DNA of 36,532 bases from Oscillospiraceae bacterium. Its GTDB lineage: Bacteria; Bacillota; Clostridia; Oscillospirales; Ruminococcaceae. The notes beneath the pieces are model-generated. The model was not told the origin of the DNA and ran no database searches. It saw nothing but the letters and a program-made list of their open reading frames with translations. The stretch spans positions 1 to 36,532 of the forward strand of contig WRCY01000020.1 in NCBI GenBank assembly GCA_009783695.1, read 5' to 3'. Position numbers and translations under genes: made by a program. This document shows, one piece after another, positions 5,332 through 14,500 of the stretch (positions are counted from its first letter, which is position 1; each line of letters starts with the position of its first letter).

Positions 5332-5471
5332 CCCTCGTCATCAATCGGTTTTAAGATTACGCCCTCGGAATTTGCCATTTCCTCGAGAGCTTTATGAGCT
5401 TCTTTTATGTCTTTTGATTTGCGGAGAATGTTGCTCATTGCAACAAGAAGAACCTTTGCTTCATAAGCCAT
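5313..5471 (-). CDS. Small paralog family protein (52 aa)
   Basis: A 52-aa ORF beginning MAYEAKVLLVAMSNILRK, then KSKDIKEAHKALEEMANSEG, ending GCAERE. It belongs with the two proteins at 17088-17264 and 17324-17488, which share MAxETK, a central helix with (A/S)xEEAYxA and the turn ANVEG. Here the middle reads KEAHKALEEMANSEG, so it is the most diverged of the three. It is preceded by a copy of the shared leader (5472-5535) with AAAGAAC, a weaker binding site than elsewhere. A small GC hairpin (5291-5305) lies between its stop and dnaX, and the two frames may overlap. Function unknown. Confidence 0.65.
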   Translation of the reverse strand: MAYEAKVLLVAMSNILRKSKDIKEAHKALEEMANSEGVILKPIDDEGCAERE

Positions 5472-5535
5472 AATTATTTTCATTAAGTTCTTTCTTCATG
5501 ATTGAATCACGAAAACAGCGTTTCTCCCGATTCAG
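5472..5535 (-). promoter_or_regulatory. Shared leader element, copy 2
   Basis: On minus the sequence starts TGAATCGGGAGAAACGCTG and ends GAAGAAAGAACTTAATGAAAATAATT, directly before the ATG at 5471. A small hairpin GAAAC-GCT-GTTTTC is possible. It matches the elements before the P-type ATPase and GH5 genes. Confidence 0.7.
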
Positions 5536-5570
5536 TTTTTTTATTTTAAACTTAATCTCCTTACCGTGGC

Positions 5571-5705
5571 TTCCGAACCCTGCTTGCAGCCGCAGGCTGA
5601 ACCGCAACACAAGCCGCTTACCGCTTAATGCTGCTCGGTTCCCCGCCTGACATGGTTCGCAGGGCGGCCTTGCGCGGGGCTTGCGGCTGCAAGCAGGATT
5701 CGGAA
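5571..5705. repeat. Large imperfect palindrome
   Basis: Arms of 27 nt (5571-5597 and 5679-5705) match as inverted repeats at 25 of 27 positions, with core CCTGCTTGCAGCCGC. The 81-nt interior holds a further stem CCCCGC/GCGGGG. It lies between the Nudix gene and the 52-aa gene and encodes nothing convincing. It may be an inactive mobile remnant, or a transcript-end structure for the Nudix gene read on minus. It is not related to the TATAATCAATTAA family. Confidence 0.65.
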
Positions 5706-5715
5706 TTTTAATTAT

Positions 5716-5745
5716 CAATTGTACATTGTCAATTGTCAATTGTCC
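5716..5745. repeat. Short CAATTGT tandem repeat
   Basis: Four degenerate units of CAATTGT/ACATTGT spaced 7 nt apart just after the Nudix stop codon. The unit resembles the heptanucleotide array inside dnaX. Confidence 0.5.
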
Positions 5746-5746
5746 G

Positions 5747-6163
5747 TCAGTGTTTCATCAGCGCGATGAACGCCTTTGCTCTGTTCACGATAATGCGGTC
5801 GTTATCGTATGTAAGGTGGTTGATTGCCTTGCTGATTTCCACCCACTTAATTTCCGATATTTCGCCCGCCTGCGGCAGAATTTCGCGGCTTCTCGCCTTG
5901 GCGACGAAGTAAACGACAGTTTTCTGCGCGTCGCGCCGCGGTGAAAACGTCACGGTTTCACGGAAGCCGGTATCGACAAAAACATCAAGACCTGTTTCCT
6001 CCTTTATTTCGCGCACTGCGGTTTCGAGCTCGGTTTCGCCGTCCTCAATATGCCCCTTCGGGAATGACCAGTAACCCGATTTTACATGCCTAATGAGTAA
6101 AATCTCGGTGTTTCCGTGAAATTTCCTGTAAACTATGGCGCCGCATGACTTCTCGTGCGTCAC
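5747..6163 (-). CDS. Nudix hydrolase
   Basis: A 138-aa Nudix family hydrolase. The full Nudix box is present: GHIEDGETELETAVREIKEE followed by TGL, with the REIKEE metal-binding glutamates. The N-terminus HEKSCGAIVYRK and the phrase GYWSFPKGHIE are typical of the asymmetric Ap4A hydrolase/MutT-like branch that cleaves nucleoside diphosphates linked to another moiety. It is probably cytosolic and has a house-cleaning role; the substrate cannot be fixed from sequence. It is expressed from a minus promoter at 6236-6264 and is divergent from the P-type ATPase. The ATG at 6163 lacks a strong Shine-Dalgarno motif (only GGCGGAT upstream). Confidence 0.9.
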   Translation of the reverse strand: MTHEKSCGAIVYRKFHGNTEILLIRHVKSGYWSFPKGHIEDGETELETAVREIKEETGLDVFVDTGFRETVTFSPRRDAQKTVVYFVAKARSREILPQAGEISEIKWVEISKAINHLTYDNDRIIVNRAKAFIALMKH

Positions 6164-6235
6164 ATTTATCCGCCCTCTCCGATTTTTTGTCTATTTGCAG
6201 CCTGCTTACAGCACGCTCAAATATATATTATATCC

Positions 6236-6281
6236 AGTATATCATAAAATCATTGCTACGTCAACGATTTTGTGATATAAT
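6236..6281. promoter_or_regulatory. Overlapping divergent promoters
   Basis: Minus (Nudix): -35 TTGACG (6259-6264), 17 nt, -10 TATACT (6236-6241). Plus (ATPase): -35 TTGCTA (6253-6258), 17 nt, -10 TATAAT (6276-6281). The two -35 boxes are adjacent, so the promoters should compete or share a regulator. Confidence 0.7.
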
Positions 6282-6307
6282 AGTATCAAGTGTGAAACAA
6301 AATCCCC

Positions 6308-6367
6308 GTGAACCGGGGAAAACGTTGTTTTCATTTTTCCTTGGTGAAGAAAGGACTTAATGAAAAT
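6308..6367 (+). promoter_or_regulatory. Shared leader element, copy 3
   Basis: Starts GTGAACCGGGGAAAACGTTG and ends GGTGAAGAAAGGACTTAATGAAAAT before the ATG at 6368. A hairpin GAAAAC-GTT-GTTTTC is possible. It is an open frame continuous with the gene, but the frame is not kept in other copies, so it is read as untranslated leader. Confidence 0.7.
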
Positions 6368-8578
6368 ATGAACCATTACAGTATTCCCACAAAGTCTGTC
6401 CCCGAAATCATCCGAACCAACACGCTGACGTTTTTTAACCTGCTGAACTTCTGCCTGGCGGCGGCTGTATTCCTGACGGGCGAATACCAAAACATGCTTT
6501 TTATGGGCGTGGTCGTGTCTAACATGCTTATCGGCATATTTCAGGAGCTGCGCGCAAAGCGCGTTATAGACAGGCTTTCACTGATTCATCAGACTAAAGC
6601 CAGAATAATAAGAAACAATGAAATAATCGAACTTAATATAGCTTGTATCAATCTCGGCGATATTATAATCCTCGGTGAGGGCTGCCAGATTCCCGCTGAC
6701 TGCGAGGTTATAAGCACATGCGGGAGCCTCGAGGTTAACGAGAGCCTGCTCACCGGTGAAAGCGAGCCGGTCATTAAAAAAGCGGGCGATTCCCTGCTCG
6801 CGGGCAGCTTTATAGTCTGCGGGGAAGCGCAGGCGGTAGTCCGCAAAGTCGGCGAGGATAATTTTGCGTTTTCCATTATGAAAGGCGCAAAATACCTCAA
6901 GCAACCCGTTTCGGAAATGCGTACGGCTACCGCAAAAATCGTAAAAGGGCTCACAGTTGTTATCGTTCCCATGGCGGGCTTCATGCTTGCAAAGTCGGTG
7001 TGGGTTACCGGCGAGGAGCTTTTCGCCGCAGTAAACAGCACGGTGGCAAGCGTGCTCGGAATTATTCCCCAGGGGGTGATTCTGCTCACCAGCGCGGTAA
7101 TGGCAATCAGTGTTATCAGACTCTCGCGGCATAAAGCGCTTGCCCGGAATCTGTACTGCGCGGAAACGCTGGCACGGGTGGACGTGTTGTGCCTTGACAA
7201 AACCGGCACACTTACAACGGGCGGTATGTCGCTTGAAAAAGTAGTCCCGCTCGGCGGTACAAGCCTGCGCGAGATTGAAGCCGCGCTCTGCGCCTTAATG
7301 CAGGTTTTACCCGATAAAAATCCCACGGCGTCGGCAATCCGCGCCGCATACAATCGCAATACCGACTGGAAGGCAGTGAGTATCACACCTTTTTCAAGCG
7401 TGAGAAAATACAGCGGCGCAGACTTCGGCATGCACGGCAGCTTTACGCTCGGCGCGGCAAGCGCCTCGGTTTATACCGGGATAACGGAAGCAATGGACGG
7501 TAAGCGCATGCTGACACTTACAAAAAATGATAAGCCCGCCGCACACATTATAATCAGTGACACAGTTCGCCCCGAAGCCCGAAAAACCATCAGCTTTTTT
7601 AATAAACAAAACGTGAGTATAAAAATTATTTCCGGCGACAACCCCGTGACCGTAATGCATGCGGCATTAGCTTCAGGCGTAAAAGACGCCGGCAATTTCA
7701 TCGATATGAGCGACGTCAGGATTGCCGATATTTCACGTATTGATGAAATTGCAGAGAATTACACTGTTTTCGGGCGGGTAACGCCGCAAATCAAATTAGA
7801 GCTCATCAAAGCGCTCAAGAAAAAGCACACGGTAGGCATGGTCGGCGACGGCGTTAACGACGTGCTTTCCCTTAAGGAAAGCGACTGCGGCATTGCCATG
7901 CAGTCCGGCAGCGAGGCAGCGCGAAACGTCGCAAGCCTTGTACTCTTAGACGACAACTTCGCATCCCTCCCGAAAATCGTCGCAGAGGGGCGCCGCAGCA
8001 TAAACAATCTTGAAAGAAGCGCGGGGCTTTTCCTCACGCGGACGGTCTATTCGCTGCTGCTCGCGGTACTTTTCCTTTTTATAACCTTGCCGTTTCCGTT
8101 CACACCCATTCAAATGACGCTGATTAACGGCGCTTTTATTGGAATCCCCAGCCTTTTCCTCGCGCTCGAGAAAAATGCGGCGCTCGTCCGCGGCTCGTTT
8201 CTTAAAAACGTGCTCATGAAAGCAATTCCTTACGGGCTCTCGGCAGTTTTCGGAATCCTTGCGCTTACTGTTTTTTCGGCTGTCTTCGATTTCACGAAGG
8301 AGGAATTCCGTACCTGCGCGACGCTTATTCTCGGCATAGCTTCGTTTGCGGTACTTTGCAGAATCTGCCGCCCCATTGACGGCAAAAAGCTTGTGCTCAT
8401 TGCGGTGTCCGGGATTTTATTTGCGCTCGGGATTGAGTTTTTTGAAGAGCTGCTGGGCGTGTCGGCGTTCACGCCGCAAATGCATATCGTGACGTTTCTT
8501 CTCTCGGCATTTATGCTGCCCGCCTGCATAGCTTTGCCGAAATTGACGGAATATATTGTTGAAAGGCATAAAAAATGA
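6368..8578 (+). CDS. Cation-transporting P-type ATPase
   Basis: A 736-aa P-type ATPase (HAD-IC family), in the branch of bacterial calcium/cation exporters such as pneumococcal CaxP/Exp7. Domains in order: two N-terminal membrane helices (residues about 18-55), actuator loop with LTGES, two helices around 195-260 with [10 protein letters not shown] replacing the usual PEGL motif, phosphorylation motif DKTGTLT at Asp277, nucleotide domain, [19 protein letters not shown] hinge, and six C-terminal helices. It lacks heavy-metal-binding domains. The ATG at 6368 follows AAAGGAC in a shared leader. The rnhA start overlaps its stop by 4 nt. Ion specificity is not determined; PQG in transmembrane helix 4 is a deviation that could matter. 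Confidence 0.92.
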   Translation: MNHYSIPTKSVPEIIRTNTLTFFNLLNFCLAAAVFLTGEYQNMLFMGVVVSNMLIGIFQELRAKRVIDRLSLIHQTKARIIRNNEIIELNIACINLGDIIILGEGCQIPADCEVISTCGSLEVNESLLTGESEPVIKKAGDSLLAGSFIVCGEAQAVVRKVGEDNFAFSIMKGAKYLKQPVSEMRTATAKIVKGLTVVIVPMAGFMLAKSVWVTGEELFAAVNSTVASVLGIIPQGVILLTSAVMAISVIRLSRHKALARNLYCAETLARVDVLCLDKTGTLTTGGMSLEKVVPLGGTSLREIEAALCALMQVLPDKNPTASAIRAAYNRNTDWKAVSITPFSSVRKYSGADFGMHGSFTLGAASASVYTGITEAMDGKRMLTLTKNDKPAAHIIISDTVRPEARKTISFFNKQNVSIKIISGDNPVTVMHAALASGVKDAGNFIDMSDVRIADISRIDEIAENYTVFGRVTPQIKLELIKALKKKHTVGMVGDGVNDVLSLKESDCGIAMQSGSEAARNVASLVLLDDNFASLPKIVAEGRRSINNLERSAGLFLTRTVYSLLLAVLFLFITLPFPFTPIQMTLINGAFIGIPSLFLALEKNAALVRGSFLKNVLMKAIPYGLSAVFGILALTVFSAVFDFTKEEFRTCATLILGIASFAVLCRICRPIDGKKLVLIAVSGILFALGIEFFEELLGVSAFTPQMHIVTFLLSAFMLPACIALPKLTEYIVERHKK

Positions 8579-9015
8579 CTATCTTAAATGACGGAAAAAT
8601 CCAAATTTTCACCGACGGCGCCTGTTCCGGGAATCCGGGCCCCGGCGGCTGGGGCGCAATTCTGCGCTTTCAAGACCGCGAAAAGGAAATAAGCGGCTCA
8701 AGCCCCGCAACCACCAACAACCGCATGGAGCTCACCGCCGTAATCGAGGCGCTCTCGGCGCTCAGGCGCCCCTGCTCCGTAATCCTGCAGACCGACTCGC
8801 GCTATGTTGCGGACGGCATAACAAAAGGCTGGGCGAAAAGCTGGCGGGCAAACAACTGGATTAAATCCGACAAGAAACCCGCGCTGAACGCGGATTTGTG
8901 GGAAAAGCTGCTTGAGCTTTGCGAGATGCACACCGTCGAGTTCGTTTGGGTTAAAGGGCACGCCGGACACCCCGAGAATGAGCGATGCGACGAGCTTGCG
9001 CGGGGGTTTTTGTAA
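8575..9015 (+). CDS. rnhA: Ribonuclease HI
   Basis: A 146-aa RNase HI that degrades RNA in RNA-DNA hybrids. Motifs are intact: [20 protein letters not shown] (first Asp), [13 protein letters not shown] (Glu), [12 protein letters not shown] (second Asp), [13 protein letters not shown] basic region and [17 protein letters not shown] (His and last Asp). Length is typical. ATG overlaps the ATPase stop (ATGA), indicating a two-gene operon with translational coupling. No terminator is evident right after it; the next promoter is 17 nt downstream of the stop. Confidence 0.96.
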   Translation: MTILNDGKIQIFTDGACSGNPGPGGWGAILRFQDREKEISGSSPATTNNRMELTAVIEALSALRRPCSVILQTDSRYVADGITKGWAKSWRANNWIKSDKKPALNADLWEKLLELCEMHTVEFVWVKGHAGHPENERCDELARGFL

Positions 9016-9031
9016 TAATATGCGATTTTTC

Positions 9032-9060
9032 TTGACATTTTGGTTATATTATAGTATTAT
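9032..9060 (+). promoter_or_regulatory. Promoter upstream of deacetylase leader
   Basis: -35 TTGACA (9032-9037), 17-nt spacer, -10 TATTAT (9055-9060). The next gene starts 360 nt downstream at 9423, so the transcript would have a long leader containing palindromes and the repeat element at 9225-9398. Confidence 0.65.
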
Positions 9061-9118
9061 TAGTGTGAGTATATCCTATTGGTATAAAATGTTACGCATT
9101 TCATATTAATGGGGGGTT

Positions 9119-9156
9119 GCGCTGCCGCGGCAGCGCCCGCTGCACACGCGCAGCGG
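9119..9156. repeat. Two adjacent GC-rich palindromes
   Basis: GCGCTGCCGCGGCAGCGC (9119-9136) is a perfect 18-bp palindrome. It is followed immediately by a hairpin CCGCTGC / GCAGCGG (9137-9143 and 9150-9156). No T-run follows, so not a classical terminator. Confidence 0.65.
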
Positions 9157-9224
9157 TATCCCGTTTAATTAATGATGCAACCCGCATTATTATTAAACGA
9201 TTATGATTATTAAACACGGACAAA

Positions 9225-9398
9225 TATATAGCCGATTAACTTGAAAAATGCTCCGCATTTTCCACAGCAAACGAGTTTGCTGATGCGCCGCAGGCGCGCA
9301 ATCGGCTACGCAATCGAATTAAGCCCCCTCGCGGCTTACGCGGCAAATGCCGCGTCTTCAAAAATGCTTAAGCATTTTTGAAGTTAATTGATTATATC
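9225..9398. repeat. Palindromic intergenic elements, copy 2 (tandem)
   Basis: Two abutting elements. The first has ends TAGCCGATTAACTTG and GCGCAATCGGCTA (9228-9308). The second runs from ATCGAATTAAG to AGCATTTTTGAAGTTAATTGATTATA, with inner hairpin GCGGCAAATGCCGC. The second is nearly identical to 23626-23706. The right end supplies a misleading TTG start in frame with the deacetylase gene. Confidence 0.7.
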
Positions 9399-9422
9399 TT
9401 ACAGAAACCGGAGGAAACCGCA

Positions 9423-10400
9423 TTGTATCTGGGAAGCGTCAGGTTTTTCAAGCACCTGATTGTCAGTGCCGTTGTTATAGTTATCCTCGGGCTCGGTACC
9501 GCGGTGGTTGTTTTGGCGGTCGGAAATAATGAAAAAAAGGCCGAAATCGAACAGCTGGGTCAAATAATAGATGCGCTTGGAATCGAAAGCAACGAACCGG
9601 TGAATACTATGAGTAACGGCGCAGACTATGAACCCGACGATAATATCCCCGGGCAAATCGAACCGCCCTCCGTTCCCGAGCCGGAGCCTGCCATAAAATC
9701 CGAACCCGCGTCCGACGACAGCCCCTATGCAGAGCTTTTCCCGCATCTCTACTCGGATTACGTCCCGCCCGCAAGCTATATGGACGACACAGGCTATATC
9801 TATCTCACATTCGACGACGGCCCCTCGGTATACACTGCCGACATTCTCAGATATTTGGATAAGCACGGCGTTCATGCGACGTTCTTTGTAATGCCCGACG
9901 ACAACGAGAGAGGTAAAGATTTCCTCAACACCATGCTCAACAACGGGCACGAAATAGGAATCCACTGCATGAGGCATGAATACAGTATAATCTACAAGAG
10001 CGTAGAGGCGTATTTGGAAGATTTTAACGAAGCGTGGAACTTAGTGTACGAGCAGACGGGATACAAGCCGTATCTGTACCGCTTCCCCGGCGGCAGCATT
10101 AACGATTACAATAAAAACGTCAGAGCGGATATAATCGCCGAGATGACAAGGCGCGGCTTCGTCTACTATGACTGGAACTCGGACAGCCGCGACGCGCTCG
10201 ACGCTACCTGGACGGAGATGTACAACACCGTGCTAAATGAAGTTGCGAACGTTCCGCGCGCCGTTGTGCTTTTCCATGACCGCCCCGGCGGATACAACAC
10301 GGTTACAGTCATAGAAGATATTATTAAGGCGCTGCTCGCCGACCCCGCGGAGTACAAGTTCAGCACAATCACCCGGGAAACAAGACCGATGCAGTTTTAA
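9423..10400 (+). CDS. Membrane-anchored polysaccharide deacetylase
   Basis: A 325-aa NodB-domain carbohydrate esterase (CE4). One N-terminal membrane helix (residues about 10-35, HLIVSAVVIVILGLGTAVVVLAV) anchors it with the enzyme outside. A proline-rich linker follows, then the NodB domain: YLTFDDGPSVYT (motif 1), HEIGIHCMRHEYS (H-x3-H metal ligands), YRFPGGS (motif 3), YYDWNSDSRDA and VVLFHDR (motif 5). It probably deacetylates peptidoglycan N-acetylglucosamine or another cell-surface glycan. I place the start at TTG 9423 because GGAGG lies 8 nt upstream; an in-frame TTG at 9378 lies inside a repeat element and has no binding site. Confidence 0.88.
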   Translation: MYLGSVRFFKHLIVSAVVIVILGLGTAVVVLAVGNNEKKAEIEQLGQIIDALGIESNEPVNTMSNGADYEPDDNIPGQIEPPSVPEPEPAIKSEPASDDSPYAELFPHLYSDYVPPASYMDDTGYIYLTFDDGPSVYTADILRYLDKHGVHATFFVMPDDNERGKDFLNTMLNNGHEIGIHCMRHEYSIIYKSVEAYLEDFNEAWNLVYEQTGYKPYLYRFPGGSINDYNKNVRADIIAEMTRRGFVYYDWNSDSRDALDATWTEMYNTVLNEVANVPRAVVLFHDRPGGYNTVTVIEDIIKALLADPAEYKFSTITRETRPMQF

Positions 10401-10419
10401 CAGTGAGCAATTAACTGTA

Positions 10420-10479
10420 TTGAATCATGGAAAACGATGCTTTCCGATAGCAGAAACCTATGAAAGGACTATATTAAAC
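10420..10479 (+). promoter_or_regulatory. Shared leader element, copy 4
   Basis: Starts TTGAATCATGGAAAACGATGC, then TTTCC (pairing with GGAAA) and ends TGAAAGGACTATATTAAAC before the ATG at 10480. The middle is more diverged than in copies 3 and 8. Confidence 0.6.
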
Positions 10480-11388
10480 ATGGGCATTAAAGAAAATTTT
10501 ACGCAGGCGGTTAAGGAGCTTACCGGCGCGGGAAAAGAAGACAAGAATAAATCGACGCAGGTTGAGGATTTACGCCGCGCGCTCGAGGCTGAACCCGCTG
10601 TGGCGGAGCCTGCCGTTTTACCGGCGGAGCTTGAGCCCGCAGCCGAGAGTATTCCGGAGGTTGTCGTTCCCGAGGTAAACGGCGAACAGCTCTATGCGCC
10701 GAAAGCCACTCACTCCGGGCTTGACGTCAATATTTCCCAGCTTCACCAGGCCCCCAGCGTTAATGATTTTAATTCGGGTTTTGGCAGCGTCAAAGAGCCG
10801 TCGCCTGTCAGCTCTCCTTTCGGGCAGAGCGCTTTCCCGCGGGCAGAACCGAGTCCGGTTGCGGCATCGCCTTTCACCTCAAGCGCGATGGCGGAGGCCA
10901 TGGGCGAAGTTTCCGACGCTCCCGAGGAGCTCACAGTGATTTCAAAGAGCACTGTAATCGAGGGGAACGTCCGCTCGTTTGCGAACGTCAACGTTGACGG
11001 GAACATCAGGGGCGATATCGAAACCACCAAGAATATCGACCTTAACGGCAAGGTTATAGGCAACCTTACCTGCAATAACGCGCAAATGCTCACCTCGCAG
11101 ATTCAAGGCAACATCCGTATGAAAGGCAACATCCTCATGGGGCGCGATACCCTGCTTATCGGCGACCTTGTGTCTACATACGCCAAGGTTAACGGCAAGG
11201 TCAAGGGCAACCTTGAAATCGGCGGAAAGGCGGAGCTCAAGAGCGACGCGGTAATCTTCGGCGACATAAGCGCGTCAACCATTACCGTTGACGACGGCGC
11301 GATTATTCAGGGCTACGTCAGCACCACGTTCCTCAATAAAGAAGAGAGCAGGAACATCTTCCCCGACGCAATCAGTATCGCCGAATAG
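10480..11388 (+). CDS. Bactofilin family protein
   Basis: A 302-aa protein with a long, alanine/proline/glutamate-rich N-terminal half (no structure expected) and a C-terminal bactofilin (DUF583) domain from about residue 155: ELTVISKSTVIEGNVRS, VDGNIRGDIE, LNGKVIGNL, IQGNIRMKGNIL, VNGKVKGNLEIGGKAEL, VIFGDISASTITVDDGAIIQG. These short G-N/G-D repeats form the right-handed beta helix that polymerises into membrane-bound filaments. Bactofilins shape cells and recruit peptidoglycan enzymes; the neighbouring deacetylase (80 nt upstream) would fit cell-envelope work. The start at 10480 follows AAAGGAC in a shared leader. A strong terminator follows at 11439. Confidence 0.9.
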   Translation: MGIKENFTQAVKELTGAGKEDKNKSTQVEDLRRALEAEPAVAEPAVLPAELEPAAESIPEVVVPEVNGEQLYAPKATHSGLDVNISQLHQAPSVNDFNSGFGSVKEPSPVSSPFGQSAFPRAEPSPVAASPFTSSAMAEAMGEVSDAPEELTVISKSTVIEGNVRSFANVNVDGNIRGDIETTKNIDLNGKVIGNLTCNNAQMLTSQIQGNIRMKGNILMGRDTLLIGDLVSTYAKVNGKVKGNLEIGGKAELKSDAVIFGDISASTITVDDGAIIQGYVSTTFLNKEESRNIFPDAISIAE

Positions 11389-11438
11389 GTGATACTGAGA
11401 AGTATCTGCAAAATAACAACGTAACGCTGCACATCAAT

Positions 11439-11478
11439 AACAACTGCTCCCTTGACGGGAGCAGTTGTTTTCTTTTTT
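11439..11478 (+). terminator. Bactofilin terminator
   Basis: Stem AACAACTGCTCCC / GGGAGCAGTTGTT (13 bp), 5-nt loop, followed by TTCTTTTTT. Confidence 0.9.
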
Positions 11479-11485
11479 ATGAAGC

Positions 11486-11520
11486 GAAACGGACTGAGCT
11501 TTTTACACTCAGTCCGTTTC
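11486..11520 (-). terminator. Stem-loop after giant dockerin gene
   Basis: Perfect 13-bp stem GAAACGGACTGAG / CTCAGTCCGTTTC located 29 nt beyond the stop at 11549. On minus it lacks an immediate U-run, so it may be a weak terminator or 3' end protector. Confidence 0.6.
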
Positions 11521-11548
11521 TAATAAATTATAAAGAGAGGTAAAGGGT

Positions 11549-14500
11549 TTAAATTTTGTCGGTGATACCTGCGATGTATCTGAGAATGTTCAGTGCGTCG
11601 GTTGTGCCGGTGTCGCCGATTTTGCCGTTAGCTACGAACAGCTCAAGAGCGTTCAGCGGGGCAATGCCTGCGATGTGGCGGAGAAGCGCCAGTGCGTCCT
11701 GTGTCTGGACTTCGCCTGTACCGGTGATGTCGCCTGTCTTGCGCGCGAGCACGAGATAGTCGCCGGATGCGGGTACGTTTACTGTCGCCTGACCGTTCGC
11801 GCCGATTGTTGCCGCGGATACGACCTCAAGCTCGCCGTCTGCACCGATTCTGACGAGGATTGCGTTTTGTCCTGCAACTTCTGCGGTTGTGCCGAAGTTA
11901 ATCGTTTGATTTCCTGCTGCGGTTGCGCGGATTGTCGCTGCGGGGAGAAGCGCATCGCCTCTGAGCGCAGCAACGGTTGTTGCAGGAATCGTAAAGTTTG
12001 CAGGAAGTGTCAAGGGTGCGCCGGGCTGTGCAACTACGGGAGCGGGTGTAGTAGGTGTAGTCGGGTCGCTCGGTGTTCCACCTCCGCCGCCTCCACCGCC
12101 GCTGCTTGCTTTGTCGCGGGTGATAGTAACGCGGTAGAACATTTGCGTTGTGCCGTTTTCTGCAGTAACGGTGATGTCTACTGTATTCGTACCGACAACA
12201 AGGCTTCCTGCGCCTGCTGTGATTACGGGTGTTGCCCCTACCGATACTGTGATGTTGCTGTTAGCAATCGAGCTCACGCTGTTTCCTACAGATATGGAAG
12301 CGGTTCTGCGTGCCGATGCCGACGAGCCGTCGCCGCCTGCCCATGTTACGTTTCTGCCTAAGATTTGCGTGATGTTCGCTTCATTGCTCTTGGTGTCTTC
12401 GCTTACGACAAGGTAGAATACGTTTGTCGTTAAGTCGTCAATGCTCAATGACAGCGGGTGAGAGCCTGCGGGTGTATCAGCTGTAATAGAAACCGTAATG
12501 ATTGTGCTGTTGTCCGTTGTTTCTTCTGTTACAAGCTCAATACCGTCAACATCATTAATGTTGTTAAGCTCGATTTCCGTGCCGTCTTCTATGTTTGCCG
12601 TTGTAAGGGTGAACGTTGTTTCTCCTGCCGTTCCGACTGTTAATACTTTGGATTGCGCCGGGCTGACATATGCAGCGGGAGCGTTAATGTCAACAACCGT
12701 TACGGAGATTGCAGCTGTCAGCGGTACGTCGCCGGGGTTTTTAACGCCTTCGGGTAAGGTAACGGCTCCGGTAATAACGAATGTTTGTTCGTCTTCTTCA
12801 TCGGGGTCGTAATCACTTCCCTCGACATCCCATACAACAGCCGCCGTTAAGCCTGTTGAATTTTGTGTTGTTACGATTGCAACCGTATCCGGGAGCATTG
12901 ATTCTAACATTTCAACAGATACGCCGTTCGGGATTCCGCCTATTGCCTCGGGGTCAGTTATGCTTATGAGGTCGTTGTCTTCTGCAATTACGCAGGTACA
13001 AACTACAGGATTCAAGCACTCGCCGCCGCTGAACAATTCAATCTTTGTGATTGTCACCGCTGCTCCGTCACCAAAGAATACCATTATTCTCGATTCGGAT
13101 AAATCATATGTCGATGGCAATGCATCTATAATATCGTCATATGTGAACGTTGCTACCCCGCCAACATTACTGCTTGCCTTTATAGGTTGGTCAGGGCTGG
13201 CGGGAAGCAAAACTTCTGGAACATTGATAGCAGTACCGAATTTTAACATAGGCGGTACGGTGCCGGTGAAAGTAACTTCAATATAGCTGTCCTCAACTAT
13301 CTTGTCTAAGAAGTCAAGAGGTGCGGTGCGATTAATACCCCACCAAATTGAAGCAGTGTCTGCAAAGGCTATAACGGGTTCGTGACCGCCCCAGTCGCCA
13401 ACGCCTAAAGTAGTGTTGTTGTTTGAGCCTGTGAATATTACTTGTGAACCACCGCCACCGCCGAGGCAATTTTCACATTCGCCGCAATCGCCTTCTTCCT
13501 CGCCGAATACGTGTATCGGGCAGTCGCAGTCTTCAGCTATGCAATCGGGGTTAATGCATTTGGGTGCTTCTTCTATAACTTCGCAGATTTTAATGCTGTG
13601 TACATTGAAGTCTACAGTAGAAGAGATTTGCAGATTGTTGTGTTCATGCGCCACCTGTTCCCATTCAAGTTCAAATGTGGTTTTTGTTGTGGGTAATGCG
13701 AATGTTTTCGCTACCCCTGTAGGATGGTTGTCGGGTACTATATTAAGGTTTCCTGCTGTTGTTACCGCCGATGCTTCCATGATGATTCTATATGTCTTGC
13801 CTACTTCACCTTGGAAATTTTGGTGGTAAATAAAGTCATTAGTACCATGGAATTGAATTCCTCTTGCATTTGCATTTGTCGCATTGGTAACCCTTAGGGC
13901 GTTGTCAACAACTGACATAACAGTTCCCGCAAAATTAAGTCCCATGTGACCGGACCAAGTCATGCGTTGGATACCGTGACCATCAACGAATTGACCGTTG
14001 TCACCAAAACCTATGCCTGCAAAGGATTCGAGTAGATAAACGTTTTTATATGTGATGTTGCCGCCTTGTGCGGGTAGAATCGTCAGCGTGAACACTGCGG
14101 ATTGCGCTCCGTCAATGGTGAGGCGCAGTGTGCTTGTTACGCTTGCAACCGCGTCTTCGCTTATCGCCAGTTTGAGCGTACCCGCGTTACCTGCGATTGT
14201 CACCTTTCCGTCAACCTCTACGTCATCCGGCAGGTTCGATACGGAAACAGTATATTCGCCGTCTGCGATGTTGGTTGTGGTTACGGGGAATGTTACGGTG
14301 CCCTCCGTGCCTGCGCGTGCTGTGCCGCTTTGCGCGCCGACAGCTGCAGTCTTCTGCAGTACGACAAGGTTAAAGCTATCTGTTTCCTCGCCGTCTACCG
14401 TCAGCTTGAGCGGGTGTGTGCCGTGAGGTGTTGCTGTTGTAATGGAAATAGTAACAGTTGTGCTGTTGCCTGTCGTCTTTGTCGTTACGAGCGAAATGCC

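Noticed and set aside
5461-5739. 92-aa minus-strand frame upstream of dnaX
   Set aside because: It reads across the palindrome and the shared leader; the 52-aa gene beginning at 5471 in another frame has the proper start.
6308-6367. Conserved N-terminal extension MNxGKRCF...KKGLNEN on the ATPase, GH5 and bactofilin proteins
   Set aside because: The same nucleotide element in other copies is out of frame or contains stops, and AAAGGAC sits within it. It is a leader element, not a shared peptide.
9119-9156. GC palindromes as replication origin or attachment site
   Set aside because: No DnaA boxes, no integrase and no AT-rich unwinding region with repeated 9-mers were seen.
9378-9422. Earlier TTG start for the deacetylase
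   Set aside because: It lies in the end of a repeat element that also occurs where there is no gene, and GGAGG supports TTG 9423.
11675-12361. Cysteine-rich 228-aa open frame antisense to the dockerin gene
   Set aside because: The cysteines come from antisense reading of the repeated Thr/Ala codons of the giant gene; no start signals or known domain.
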